Positions 1-8,818 of a stretch of 64,000 nucleotides of DNA are shown here, in pieces (position 1 is the stretch's first letter; the number at the start of each line of letters is the position of its first letter). This stretch comes from Chryseobacterium sp. Leaf405 (GTDB lineage: Bacteria > Bacteroidota > Bacteroidia > Flavobacteriales > Weeksellaceae). Under the pieces are notes generated by a model. The model was not told where the DNA came from. It did not search any database and saw nothing but the letters and a program-made list of their open reading frames with translations. The stretch is from contig NZ_LMQN01000015.1 of NCBI RefSeq assembly GCF_001425355.1, positions 809,578 through 873,577 of the forward strand, read 5' to 3'. A program made the position numbers and the translations under genes.

Positions 1-51
1 GATTCAGATGATCTCTCAGTTTAACAATTTCAGCCAAATAAAAAGAAAAAA

Positions 52-1386
52 ATGGTGCAAACCACAGATATACCAGTAATGGCATTAAAAGAACAGATTA
101 TAGAAAATCACGGTGAGTTTTTGGAGAGTCTTCGTCACAGATTTCTGGATGATGATAGAAAAGTTGCTCTTCAAAGATTTGAAAAATTGGGTTTTCCTAC
201 AAAAAAAGACGAAGAATACAGATATACCAACCTAAAGGAGATTACTGAAAAAGGATATAACTTTTTTCCGAAAGAAAGTCATAATATCACTAAAGAGCAG
301 TTAGATGAATTGCATTTGGGTGAAGAAAATTTTGACTGGATTACTTTCGTAAACGGTAAACTTCGTAAAGAATTATCAAAAGTTTCTATTGAAAACGTTG
401 AGTTTCTTTCATTTAACTATGCATTGAATGATGAGAAACATAAAGATGTTTTTGATAAATATTTTAATACAATTGCTTCGGATAAATCAGCTTTCACGAA
501 TTTAAATCAAGCTTACTGCAAGTATGGTTTTTTTTTAAAAGTTCCTAAAAATGTTGTGATTGAAAAGCCAATTCATGTTTTTTACATTTCTCAGAATCAG
601 GAGGAAAACACTTTCTACAATACGAGAAATTTATTAATCGTAGATGAGGGCGCAAAAGTGGAAATCATTGAAAGTCACCACAATTTTGACAGTACCTATG
701 TGTTGACAAATTCTGTAACAGAAATTTTCACCTATCCCAATGCAAAAGCAGATTGGCATAAAGTTCAGAATGACAATGACACTTCTTATTTAATTGATAA
801 TACTTTTGCAAAACAGGAAAAAGACAGCTTAACAACTGTAAATACATTCTCTTTCGGAGGTAAATTGGTAAGAAATAATTTAGATTTCATTCAAAACGGA
901 TCGAATATCAATTCATTCATGAACGGAATCACGATTATCGGGAAAGATCAGCTGGTAGATCACCACACGGCGGTTCACCACAATCAGCCGAATTGCGAAA
1001 GTTATCAGAATTACAAAGGTATTTTCAATGGCAATTCTCACGGAGTATTCAACGGGAAAGTATTTGTGGATAAACTGGCTCAGAAAACAAATGCTTATCA
1101 GCAAAATAACAACGTTTTATTAAGCGAAGGTGCTAAGATTGATACAAAACCACAATTGGAGATTTTTGCAGATGACGTAAAATGTTCTCACGGCTGTACG
1201 GTTGGTCAATTGAATGAAGATGCGATGTTCTATTTAAGAGCAAGAGGTATTTCTAAAAAAGAAGCTCAGGCTTTGCTTTTATATGCATTTGCTAATGATG
1301 CAATGCAGAATATTGATATTGAGCCTTTAAAAGAAAAAATTTCAAAGCTTTTGGCAGAGAAATTAGAAGTTGATATAGAGTTTTAA
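52..1386 (+). CDS. sufD: Fe-S cluster assembly protein SufD
   Basis: SufD is the SufB-paralogous scaffold subunit of the cytosolic SufBCD complex, which builds [Fe-S] clusters with the ATPase SufC. The C-terminal half carries the SufB/SufD beta-helix core, and near residues 377-385 the motif KCSHGCTVG holds the Cys-x-His pair (C378, H380) that matches the functional Cys/His of E. coli SufD. At 444 residues it is of normal length. An in-frame ATG at 79 (MALKEQ...) is a plausible alternative start that would give 435 residues. The upstream suf genes lie outside the window. A bidirectional hairpin follows at 1411-1440. Identification is confident; only the start is uncertain. Confidence 0.95.
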   Translation: MVQTTDIPVMALKEQIIENHGEFLESLRHRFLDDDRKVALQRFEKLGFPTKKDEEYRYTNLKEITEKGYNFFPKESHNITKEQLDELHLGEENFDWITFVNGKLRKELSKVSIENVEFLSFNYALNDEKHKDVFDKYFNTIASDKSAFTNLNQAYCKYGFFLKVPKNVVIEKPIHVFYISQNQEENTFYNTRNLLIVDEGAKVEIIESHHNFDSTYVLTNSVTEIFTYPNAKADWHKVQNDNDTSYLIDNTFAKQEKDSLTTVNTFSFGGKLVRNNLDFIQNGSNINSFMNGITIIGKDQLVDHHTAVHHNQPNCESYQNYKGIFNGNSHGVFNGKVFVDKLAQKTNAYQQNNNVLLSEGAKIDTKPQLEIFADDVKCSHGCTVGQLNEDAMFYLRARGISKKEAQALLLYAFANDAMQNIDIEPLKEKISKLLAEKLEVDIEF

Positions 1387-1410
1387 CAATATATAGTAAT
1401 TGATAATAAT

Positions 1411-1440
1411 AAAGCACTTCAAGTTGAAGTGCTTTTTATT
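1411..1440. terminator. bidirectional terminator between sufD and DUF3078 gene
   Basis: Near-perfect inverted repeat AAAGCACTTCAA / TTGAAGTGCTTT followed by T residues, with A residues on the left flank so that it can also serve the opposite strand. It sits between two convergent genes. Confidence 0.8.
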
Positions 1441-1462
1441 TTGTCTGAAATTTCAATTCAGA

Positions 1463-2392
1463 TTATTTCTTAATCCACCATTGGCTGTCCTTTCTTTCAG
1501 AGCGTTTTACTCCGTTGTTTAAAGTATAAGCCAGACCAACGCCCAACGTCTGTTTAAGCTGTGTTTTTTGAATCTGATTATGATCGTACATTACATCAAC
1601 GGTGATATTAGAAGATATAAATCGATTAACTTTTAAATTTAAAACCATTCCGTAAGCCAAAACCAATCTTTCCGGATGATCCAGATAATTGGAGAAAACA
1701 GAAGCCGTATTGGAAAGATTTACATTTTCCATCAGTTTAACTTTATATACAGCCGTTCCCAAGAAACCGAATTGCAATAAAGAAGCATCTCCATCAGCTT
1801 TTAAACCATAAGATCCTGCAGTTTGAAGGTCTTTATCCAACACAAAAGTCCATCGGGCGTTACTGGGACGAAGAGAAACGTTTACATTATCATTAGGTCT
1901 GTACGTAATCCCCAAACCTACATTCAGGTAACCGGGTGCCATAAAATTAGAAAGTTTTGTCGCCTCCGGATTATTACCGTCTTCGTATCCTACTGCAAAC
2001 TGAGAAAGAAACCCGGCACCCGCAGAAAGATACCAACTTTTTGACACTTTTCTTCCGTAATTGGTGGAAACATTAATCAAATCCTGAGTCTTCCTTACCC
2101 CAATTCCTTGTGTATCATTTTGTCCATAATTTAAAAGTATAATGTTTTCCCAAAGATCTTTGTCTTTTTCGTAGGTAATATTGTAATCAACCCCGGCAAG
2201 CCAGCCTACATTGTTGGCTCCACCACCAACCCAATTTGAGAAGGAAGTCTGATTGATCATTAAAGATTGCTTGCCTAAAACCGACCAATGTTTTATCGTG
2301 TCGAGTTTCACAGATCCGGTATCAATAATGACGACCTGGGCATTGGCGAAAATTCCTAAAACGAAGGAAAGGATGAATAAAAACTTCTTCAT
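1463..2392 (-). CDS. DUF3078 envelope protein
   Basis: Predicted exported protein of 309 residues with an N-terminal signal peptide (MKKFLFILSFVLGIFANA) and alternating polar/hydrophobic beta-strands typical of an outer-membrane or periplasmic beta-rich protein. The stretch SNWVGGGANNVGW and the repeated aromatic-ended strands match the DUF3078 family, widespread in Bacteroidota with no defined function. I chose the ATG at 2392 because the signal peptide begins there and because a -7 element (2426-2433) overlaps the 12-codon upstream extension. It is transcribed towards sufD and shares its terminator. Confidence 0.8.
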   Translation of the reverse strand: MKKFLFILSFVLGIFANAQVVIIDTGSVKLDTIKHWSVLGKQSLMINQTSFSNWVGGGANNVGWLAGVDYNITYEKDKDLWENIILLNYGQNDTQGIGVRKTQDLINVSTNYGRKVSKSWYLSAGAGFLSQFAVGYEDGNNPEATKLSNFMAPGYLNVGLGITYRPNDNVNVSLRPSNARWTFVLDKDLQTAGSYGLKADGDASLLQFGFLGTAVYKVKLMENVNLSNTASVFSNYLDHPERLVLAYGMVLNLKVNRFISSNITVDVMYDHNQIQKTQLKQTLGVGLAYTLNNGVKRSERKDSQWWIKK

Positions 2393-2425
2393 AAGTCCAA
2401 GATTTTTTATTTTCAAAATTCTATG

Positions 2426-2433
2426 CAAAAGTA
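2426..2433 (-). promoter_or_regulatory. -7 element for DUF3078 gene
   Basis: Reads TACTTTTG on the minus strand, an exact TAnnTTTG match, 33 bases before the chosen ATG. No clear -33 TTG was found. Confidence 0.5.
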
Positions 2434-2661
2434 TTAATAATAATTTTGGCTAAAAACCACCGGCAATGGTTAATCTTAAATCTAATAAAGATTTTACACT
2501 AAAAAATAAATCTATTTTGAAAGATCAATGACAAAATATGATATTAAAAGTTTAAATCAATAAAAATCATAACTTTTTGGCTGAAATAAAAATAAGATTT
2601 GATATTCATCGCCAATTTTTCCGAAATTTATTGTTGGCTTTTCATTTGACGTATAATCTTC

Positions 2662-3432
2662 ATGTTAAAAAATAATGTAATTTCCAAAAAAGCGATCCTG
2701 TATCCTCTGCTTATGCTTGCAGCGATGTGGCTCGGCTATTTCTTACAGTTGCAGGGCTTTTTTTCAAATTGCTTCGGAGCGATTATTCCTTTATTGCCGG
2801 AGGGTTTGCTGGGAATTATCACTTCTCCCCTTTTACACGGAAATATAGACCACATTGTAGGTAATTCTATCCCGATTGCAGTGCTGATGTTTCTATTATA
2901 TCAGTTTTATCCGTTGGTTGCCAATAAAGTTTTTGTCATTGGTTGGTTAGCAACAGGATTATTAGTCTGGCTGCTTCCACCGATTGATATGATAACAGGA
3001 GATTATCTTTACACGTGTACTATCGGAGCTAGCGGTGTTGTGTATGTTCTTGCCTTTTTCCTCTTCTTCAGCGGAGTTTTTAAATGGAATATGACCTTAT
3101 TGACCATTTCTTTATTGGTCGTTTTATATTATGGAAGTCTGGTTTGGGGAATGTTGCCCGAAGAATTATTTTCAAACCTTGAAGAACCTAGTAAAATTTC
3201 CTGGCAGGCTCACCTTGCAGGGGCTGTTGTTGGAGTTATTTTAGCTTTACTATTCAAAAAAGTGGGTGATAAAAAGAAAAAATACATCTGGGAATTTCCC
3301 AATTATTACAGCGAAAAAGATGATAAACTTTGGCAGGAATATAAAGAAAATCATCCTGAAGACTTTATGGAACTTCCTTACAAGAAAAAAGATGATATTT
3401 GGGAGCATCTGGAACAATTGAGAAGAAAATAA
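2662..3432 (+). CDS. rhomboid family intramembrane serine protease
   Basis: Membrane-embedded serine protease that cleaves transmembrane substrates. Visible hallmarks are HGNIDHIVGNS (H59, H64, N68), the catalytic serine in GASG (S124) and the catalytic histidine in QAHLAG (H184), spread over about six hydrophobic segments. A charged C-terminal tail of about 55 residues (KKVGDKKKKY onward) is probably cytoplasmic. The dprA promoter lies over the last codons and the stop of this gene, so dprA need not depend on read-through. Physiological substrate unknown. Confidence 0.9.
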   Translation: MLKNNVISKKAILYPLLMLAAMWLGYFLQLQGFFSNCFGAIIPLLPEGLLGIITSPLLHGNIDHIVGNSIPIAVLMFLLYQFYPLVANKVFVIGWLATGLLVWLLPPIDMITGDYLYTCTIGASGVVYVLAFFLFFSGVFKWNMTLLTISLLVVLYYGSLVWGMLPEELFSNLEEPSKISWQAHLAGAVVGVILALLFKKVGDKKKKYIWEFPNYYSEKDDKLWQEYKENHPEDFMELPYKKKDDIWEHLEQLRRK

Positions 3433-3446
3433 ATTCTTTACATTTG
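3418..3446 (+). promoter_or_regulatory. promoter for dprA
   Basis: TTG at 3418-3420, 18-base spacer, then TACATTTG at 3439-3446, an exact Bacteroidota -7 element. It overlaps the 3' end of the rhomboid gene and predicts a short leader before the ATG at 3463. Confidence 0.65.
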
Positions 3447-3462
3447 TGGAAACATAACACAA

Positions 3463-4572
3463 ATGTATTCTGAAGAACAACTTTATGCCATCGCATTGCG
3501 TGAATGCAATTTAATCGGCGATATTAATTTTCACAAACTTGTACGAGCATTCGGAAACGCAAAAGAAGCATGGAATAACGCTAAGAAAAATTATTCCAAA
3601 ATTGACGGTATCGGCAGAAAAGCAGTTTCCGACATTGGAAATCCTGAACATCTGAAATTTGCAGAAAAAGAATTAAAATTTTGCGAAAAGAATACCATTA
3701 AAATTAATCTCAGACACCAGCAGCAGTTGCCTCGTCTCCTGAATGAATGTGATGATGCACCGGCAATTCTCTACCAAAAAGGAAATTTCGATGATAGTAA
3801 ACAGAAAGTAAGCATCGTCGGGACACGAAATATGACTGCTTATGGCAAACAGTTTATCAATCAGTTTTTTGAAGCATCGCAATCATCTGATTTTATTTCC
3901 ATCAGTGGTTTAGCTTTGGGGATTGACAAAGAGGTTCATGAGCAATCTATTCATTTTCAAATTCCTACTACGGCAGTTTTAGCCCACGGATTTCACACTT
4001 TATATCCTGCAAAAAATAAGAAACTATCTGAAAAAATTATTGAAACCGGGGGAGCTTTATTCACCGAATTCAACTCATCCCGAAAACCTGACAGAGAAAA
4101 TTTCATTCAACGAAATAGAATTGTGGCAGGACTTTCACCATCTACTATTGTCGTAGAAACGGCTTTTGGAGGCGGTTCTATAAGTACAGCAACATTCGCA
4201 AACAATTATAACAGAGAAGTTTTTGCCCTTCCCGGAAAGATTACAGATACTCACAGTCAGGGTTGTAATCATTTGATTTTTCAGAATAAAGCGATTGCAA
4301 TTTCTACCATTAAAGATTTAATCGATTTACTTGGATTTAATAAAGCTCAAACTCATATCCAGGATTTATTTCAACATCAGGAAATTGCTGTTCAATTAAC
4401 TGAAAATCAAGAATTAATATTTAGAGCAATTGTTGATCATCCGCAGATCACATTGGACGATTTAACAGGGAAAATTTCACTGTCTTCACACAAAATTTTA
4501 CCCGTAATTTTGGAATTGGAGCTTTTAGGGAAAATAAAATCATTTTCCGGGAGACAATTTATAGCAATATAA
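3463..4572 (+). CDS. dprA: DNA-processing protein DprA
   Basis: DprA (Smf) binds incoming single-stranded DNA and loads RecA during natural transformation. The order is an N-terminal helix-hairpin-helix-like part (about 1-80), then the Rossmann-type core with SIVGTRNMTAYG, ISGLALGIDKEVHE, a GFHTLYPAKNKKL segment and FIQRNRIVAGLS, and a C-terminal winged-helix (about 305-369). Its 369 residues match the family. Together with yifB/comM in the same window it suggests, but does not prove, competence. It has its own promoter within the tail of the rhomboid gene. Confidence 0.95.
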   Translation: MYSEEQLYAIALRECNLIGDINFHKLVRAFGNAKEAWNNAKKNYSKIDGIGRKAVSDIGNPEHLKFAEKELKFCEKNTIKINLRHQQQLPRLLNECDDAPAILYQKGNFDDSKQKVSIVGTRNMTAYGKQFINQFFEASQSSDFISISGLALGIDKEVHEQSIHFQIPTTAVLAHGFHTLYPAKNKKLSEKIIETGGALFTEFNSSRKPDRENFIQRNRIVAGLSPSTIVVETAFGGGSISTATFANNYNREVFALPGKITDTHSQGCNHLIFQNKAIAISTIKDLIDLLGFNKAQTHIQDLFQHQEIAVQLTENQELIFRAIVDHPQITLDDLTGKISLSSHKILPVILELELLGKIKSFSGRQFIAI

Positions 4573-4762
4573 GAATTAATGATTTCTTAATATTACATTA
4601 TTTAACAAATAACATTTCAGAATTAATAAAATTTAAACATTAATTATTAATTTAATAAAATTAACCCATAATATTATTAAATTTTCAACAATCATCAATT
4701 CAGGTATTGTGAATCTTGAAAAAAAAATTAAATTTGTTGACATAATATTCAACCCTAATTAT

Positions 4763-6121
4763 ATGGAACAATATAATATTGACCAGAAAATACAAGAATT
4801 TATAGCAAAAATTGAGGCAAAAAATCCTAACGAGCCAGAATTTTTACAAGCAGTAAAAGAAGTTGCTGTAACTGTTATTCCGTTTATTATGACAAAAAAG
4901 GAATATACAGGAATGAAGCTTCTTGAAAGAATGGCGGAGCCTGAAAGAGTAATTATTTTCAGAGTGCCATGGGTTGACGACAAAGGAGAAATCCAGGTAA
5001 ACAGAGGTTTCAGAATACAAATGAACTCTGCGATCGGACCATACAAAGGAGGAATCCGTTTCCATCCTACAGTAAATCTTTCTGTGCTTAAGTTTTTAGC
5101 CTTCGAACAAGTTTTTAAAAACTCATTAACTACACTTCCGATGGGAGGTGGTAAAGGAGGTTCAGACTTCGATCCACAAGGAAAATCTGATATGGAAGTA
5201 ATGCGTTTCTGCCAAGCTTTCATGACAGAATTATGCAAACATATCGGTCCTGAAACCGATGTTCCTGCGGGAGATATCGGTGTTGGTGCAAGAGAAATCG
5301 GATATTTATTCGGACAGTATAAAAAAGTAAGAAACGAATTTACCGGTGTACTTACAGGTAAAGGTCTTGCTTATGGAGGTTCATTAATCCGTCCTGAAGC
5401 TACAGGATACGGTGTTGTTTACTTCGCTGAGCAAATGCTTAAAACAATCGGACAAACTTTTAAAGATAAAACAGTAACAGTTTCAGGTTTCGGAAACGTA
5501 GCTTGGGGAGTTATCAAAAAAATATCTGAACTTGGCGGTAAAGTAGTTACCATTTCAGGTCCGGACGGATATATCTATGATAATGACGGTATCTACGGAG
5601 AAAAAATCGATTACTTATTAGAACTTAGAAATTCAGGAAACAACAGAGCTGAGGATTATGCTAAAAAATATCCTTCATCAGAATTTTTTGCAGGAAAACG
5701 TCCTTGGGAAGTGAAGTGTGATGTTGCCATCCCTTCTGCAACTCAAAACGAATTAGATCTTGATGATGCTAAACTTTTGGTAGAAAACGGATGTGTCTGT
5801 GTAACTGAAGCTGCGAATATGCCTTCAACCTTAGATGCGATTAACTATTTCTTAGACAATAAAGTATTGTTCTCTCCAGGAAAAGCATCTAACGCTGGTG
5901 GTGTTGCCACTTCAGGATTGGAAATGACGCAAAATTCTATCCGTCTAAACTGGACTTCAGAGGAAGTTGATGCAAGACTGAAAGAAATCATGATCGGAAT
6001 CCACAAAGCTTGTAGAGACTACGGAAAAGAGGAAGACGGCTATGTAAACTACGTAAAAGGCGCCAATATTGCCGGTTTCGTGAAAGTTGCAGAAGCAATG
6101 TTAGCTCAAGGAGTTGTATAA
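4763..6121 (+). CDS. gdhA: NADP-specific glutamate dehydrogenase
   Basis: Hexameric glutamate dehydrogenase that interconverts 2-oxoglutarate plus ammonia and glutamate in the cytosol. The substrate-binding region PMGGGKGGSDFDPQGKSD with the catalytic lysine, the DVPAGDIGVGAREIG segment and the Rossmann fold (VTVSGFGNVAWG) are all present. I chose the ATG at 4763 (MEQYNIDQKIQ, 452 residues) over a GTG at 4709, because 452 is close to the family norm and the extra 18 residues look like leader sequence. About 190 AT-rich bases precede it. Two hairpins follow at 6128 and 6213. Confidence 0.95.
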   Translation: MEQYNIDQKIQEFIAKIEAKNPNEPEFLQAVKEVAVTVIPFIMTKKEYTGMKLLERMAEPERVIIFRVPWVDDKGEIQVNRGFRIQMNSAIGPYKGGIRFHPTVNLSVLKFLAFEQVFKNSLTTLPMGGGKGGSDFDPQGKSDMEVMRFCQAFMTELCKHIGPETDVPAGDIGVGAREIGYLFGQYKKVRNEFTGVLTGKGLAYGGSLIRPEATGYGVVYFAEQMLKTIGQTFKDKTVTVSGFGNVAWGVIKKISELGGKVVTISGPDGYIYDNDGIYGEKIDYLLELRNSGNNRAEDYAKKYPSSEFFAGKRPWEVKCDVAIPSATQNELDLDDAKLLVENGCVCVTEAANMPSTLDAINYFLDNKVLFSPGKASNAGGVATSGLEMTQNSIRLNWTSEEVDARLKEIMIGIHKACRDYGKEEDGYVNYVKGANIAGFVKVAEAMLAQGVV

Positions 6122-6127
6122 AAATAT

Positions 6128-6157
6128 AAAGGTTGGGAAATTTTCCCGACCTTTTTT
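6128..6157 (+). terminator. gdhA terminator
   Basis: Inverted repeat AAGGTTGGGAAA / TTTTCCCGACC followed directly by six T, starting 7 bases after the gdhA stop. Confidence 0.85.
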
Positions 6158-6212
6158 AATGATAACCTGTTCCCGGGATTATAAATGGGATAAAAGTAAA
6201 AAGTGAAAGGAG

Positions 6213-6240
6213 AAGCGTTGAGAAATCAGCGCTTTTTTTA
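6213..6240 (+). terminator. second hairpin downstream of gdhA
   Basis: Stem AAGCGTTGA / TCAGCGCTT with a GAAA tetraloop and one G-T pair, followed by seven T. Probably a back-up terminator. Confidence 0.6.
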
Positions 6241-6263
6241 TATGAAATTCTGAATGAAATATA

Positions 6264-6297
6264 AAAAATCCTGAAATAATATATTCCAGGATTTCAA
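6264..6297 (-). terminator. terminator of the 101-residue secreted protein gene
   Basis: Read on the minus strand: stem AAATCCTGG / TTCAGGATTT with an AT-rich loop and a following T run, 22 bases after the stop at 6320. Confidence 0.65.
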
Positions 6298-6319
6298 TTC
6301 TACTTTGTTTACTAAAAAT

Positions 6320-6625
6320 TTATTTCGACTTATTCTTTTTAGTTTTTTTCTCCTCTTTTGTGGCTTCAGCGGGTTTTGTACCTTCTACGTCAGCTTGCAC
6401 GCTTTCCTTTGTATCCGAGGCCGGAGTTGTTGCCTCTACCGTTGTTGTTGCACTTTGATTTTGAGTCTTTGTTTCCGAAGGCGTCCAGGTCGAGTTGGTT
6501 TGAGCATTCGATTGTGTCGATTTTTGACTAGTCGTATCCGTTGATTGACTTTGTGGTGTTGTCTGTGCAGAAATCGCGATCATTCCGATCATTGTGAAAG
6601 CTGCTGTTAAAACTACTTTTTTCAT
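6320..6625 (-). CDS. small secreted Thr/Ser/Gln-rich protein
   Basis: A 101-residue protein with a clear signal peptide (MKKVVLTAAFTMIGMIAISA) followed by a low-complexity chain rich in Thr, Ser, Gln and Ala, ending in a strongly basic Lys-rich tail (KKTKKNKSK). No domain is recognisable. The start at 6625 is chosen because it begins the signal peptide; codons upstream are AT-rich leader. Such short disordered exported proteins are common in Chryseobacterium-like genomes and have no assigned function. Monocistronic, with its own terminator. Confidence 0.65.
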   Translation of the reverse strand: MKKVVLTAAFTMIGMIAISAQTTPQSQSTDTTSQKSTQSNAQTNSTWTPSETKTQNQSATTTVEATTPASDTKESVQADVEGTKPAEATKEEKKTKKNKSK

Positions 6626-6748
6626 AATATTTAATATTTTAAATGGTTGTTTATTATTTTTAAAACGACACATTTCTACTTAATATTATTTCTGATCAGC
6701 TACTTTAACGTACTTTATTATTAATTAAGAGGTATTTTGAATTATTAG

Positions 6749-7237
6749 CTATTTTCCCAAATTCTTCATAATTCGTTCAACAAATTCATAGGCTGCGGGG
6801 CAGATCACTGTATTTTTTATCATCAAATCATTGATCTGATAAATCTTTTTCCGGTCTGTATGAGGATATTCCCGACAGGCTTTTGGGCGAACATCATATA
6901 TCGAACATGTATTATCACCATTCAAAAAATAGCAAGGAAGATTCTGCAATACCTTATCGTTATCTTCATCAATTCGTAGAAATTTTGCTTCAAAGTCAGC
7001 AGATTTCATACGAAGATGCTTGGATATTCTCTCAATATCTTTTTCGGTGTATAAAGGTCCGGTAGTTTTGCAGCAATTGGCACATTGAAGACAATCAATC
7101 TTTTCAAAAACTTCTTCATGAGTTTCCTGAACAACATAATCCAGATTCTTGGGTGGTTTTTTCTTTAATCCGTCCAGGAATTTTTTATGTTCTTTTTGTT
7201 TTTGTAAAGCCTGTTTCTTATTAAATTCTAAATTCAT
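6749..7237 (-). CDS. YkgJ-family cysteine-cluster protein (UPF0153)
   Basis: 162-residue cytosolic protein with the CxxCxxCC signature C49-x2-C52-x2-C55-C56 and three further cysteines (C102, C111, C121), the last in the typical DVRPKACREYPH segment. The family is thought to bind zinc or an Fe-S cluster; its reaction is unknown. The ATG abuts the stop codon of the potassium channel gene with no intergenic base, so the two genes are co-transcribed from upstream of 8209. Confidence 0.88.
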   Translation of the reverse strand: MNLEFNKKQALQKQKEHKKFLDGLKKKPPKNLDYVVQETHEEVFEKIDCLQCANCCKTTGPLYTEKDIERISKHLRMKSADFEAKFLRIDEDNDKVLQNLPCYFLNGDNTCSIYDVRPKACREYPHTDRKKIYQINDLMIKNTVICPAAYEFVERIMKNLGK

Positions 7238-8209
7238 TTATAAATGTTCTTCTGCCAAAACAGGAAGATCTGTTTTTTGATAGTCATTAATTTTGCCCAA
7301 ATCCAAAACGGTAGAAAGATTTTCTCTATCCGGATAGTACATCGGGACGAATTTTGCCCCATAGACAATTTCTTTTGAAACGTACGAAGATCGCTGCACA
7401 ACAGTATTTGAAAACACTTCGTCGAACGCACGGAGATGAATGATAATTTCAATTCGTGTATTCTTAAAATCATCTTCAGAAAAACCATAAAACGGAGAAT
7501 CTTCATCAATTACATGAACGACCGTCCAGTTCAGGGCTAATGTATTGATTTTATTGAGTTGAGTTTTTAGTGTATAAAAATTATTTCTCGGAACACTGTT
7601 TTCAATGACTTCAATAGCCGCCGAAACAATAACTTCAGCATCGGTTAAGGCATTATTTTTAAATGGAGCCAGCCTGAACATCAAAGCCGTTTTATTTTTA
7701 AATGGTGCAATCACCACAATATCAGAAAATTTTAGATATGCTCTCGGTCTCGAAAATCTTCCGTAAAAAAGTCCCGTTGCAATCGCAAAGGTAAGCAATC
7801 CCAAAAAAGCCTCAAAAGTTGCCACCAAACTAGCCATAAAACCCACTGGAGCAATTCTTCCGTAACCTACCGTCGTAAAGGTCTGCGAACTGAAGAAAAA
7901 AACATCGATAAACTCGTTCAAGGGGTCACTTTTGTCGATTCCCGTAAGATGCTCTACTCCGATGACATAATAGATAAAAGCAAATAACAGATTAACCAAA
8001 ATATAAGCAATCACCAGATACGACAGAAAACGAACCGTCGAAAGATCCAGCATCGTATGATACCAGCTGAATCGGCTTAAAATACCAATTCCTTTTCGCC
8101 GAACATTCGGAAATCCATCTTTGTTGATAAATCTCCCGGAAGCATTGTCTCCAAAACCACTGTTTTCATCGCTTCTCTGACGAATTTTTTGTCTGAATCC
8201 TCTTGCCAT
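7238..8209 (-). CDS. inward-rectifier-type potassium channel (KirBac family)
   Basis: 323-residue homologue of eukaryotic inward-rectifier K+ channels. TM1 lies at about residues 59-84, a pore helix precedes the selectivity filter TTVGYG (112-117), TM2 is at about 123-150, and the rest is the cytoplasmic immunoglobulin-like beta domain. The layout and length match KirBac channels, which form inner-membrane tetramers. The first 45 residues are charged and carry the slide-helix region. It is first in a two-gene operon with the YkgJ-like gene. A -7 element lies at 8295-8302. Confidence 0.92.
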   Translation of the reverse strand: MARGFRQKIRQRSDENSGFGDNASGRFINKDGFPNVRRKGIGILSRFSWYHTMLDLSTVRFLSYLVIAYILVNLLFAFIYYVIGVEHLTGIDKSDPLNEFIDVFFFSSQTFTTVGYGRIAPVGFMASLVATFEAFLGLLTFAIATGLFYGRFSRPRAYLKFSDIVVIAPFKNKTALMFRLAPFKNNALTDAEVIVSAAIEVIENSVPRNNFYTLKTQLNKINTLALNWTVVHVIDEDSPFYGFSEDDFKNTRIEIIIHLRAFDEVFSNTVVQRSSYVSKEIVYGAKFVPMYYPDRENLSTVLDLGKINDYQKTDLPVLAEEHL

Positions 8210-8294
8210 TTTTTATATCATTGGTTTGATTTTGTTACATTTAAACGGTTTCAAATCAATCAAGCCGCTAAACTTTTCAGTTAAAATAATTATG

Positions 8295-8302
8295 CAAAGA
8301 TA
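8295..8302 (-). promoter_or_regulatory. -7 element for the Kir channel operon
   Basis: Reads TATCTTTG on the minus strand, 85 bases upstream of the channel ATG. The -33 element is unclear. Confidence 0.45.
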
Positions 8303-8362
8303 AAATATTGTTTTCATGAAATTTATCAATTAAATGATTGAATTTTTGAATTGATTTTACAT

Positions 8363-8370
8363 TAAATTTG
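8363..8370 (+). promoter_or_regulatory. -7 element directly before the globin start
   Basis: TAAATTTG matches TAnnTTTG exactly and ends only 4 bases before the ATG at 8375. If used, the mRNA would start at or next to the initiation codon. Confidence 0.5.
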
Positions 8371-8374
8371 AAGT

Positions 8375-8755
8375 ATGAAAAAGCTGGAATCAAGAGAAGA
8401 TATTGAACATCTTGTGAATTCGTTTTACACAAAAGTCGTTAAGGATGAAACGATTGGATTTTTCTTTAAAGATGTTATTAAAGTAGATTTTGAAAAACAT
8501 TTACCGAAAATGTATTCGTTTTGGGAAACACTTTTATTCGGGCAAATAAGCTATAAAGGCAACCCAATGGCTGTTCATTTCCCCATTAATGAATTGGAAG
8601 CAATGGAAAGGAAACACTTCGATCGATGGCTGGAATTATGGAAATCCACTATTGAAGAAAATTTCACCGGAGAAAGTGCTGATATGGCAATCTATAAATC
8701 TGAAAACATTGCGAAACTAATGGCTTTTAAAATGGAGCAGGCCAGGAAATTATAG
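8375..8755 (+). CDS. group III truncated hemoglobin
   Basis: A 126-residue 2-on-2 globin that binds haem and probably reacts with O2, NO or peroxide. The proximal histidine is H81 in RKHFDRWLELW, the B-helix aromatic region is IGFFFKDV (28-34), and MAVHFPI (66-71) sits in the distal region. Length and motifs fit the group III (trHbP/Ctb-like) class. Monocistronic and divergent from the Kir channel operon. An exact -7 element lies almost on the start codon, suggesting a leaderless or nearly leaderless transcript. Confidence 0.88.
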   Translation: MKKLESREDIEHLVNSFYTKVVKDETIGFFFKDVIKVDFEKHLPKMYSFWETLLFGQISYKGNPMAVHFPINELEAMERKHFDRWLELWKSTIEENFTGESADMAIYKSENIAKLMAFKMEQARKL

Positions 8756-8818
8756 CACTTCGAAAGGTTCGTGCTACAAAAGTTTATTCGTTTTTGAAGT
8801 TATATTAAAATTTTAAAC

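Noticed and set aside
913..1104. Minus-strand frame inside sufD
   Set aside because: Lies wholly within a conserved gene, has no domain or start context, and is explained as an antisense shadow.
4759..5238. 159-residue minus-strand frame over gdhA
   Set aside because: Entirely antisense to the conserved core of gdhA; no homologous pattern.
6305..6544. 79-residue Cys/Arg-rich plus-strand frame opposite the 101-residue secreted protein
   Set aside because: The minus-strand frame has a clear signal peptide and terminator; the plus frame has none and is an antisense shadow.
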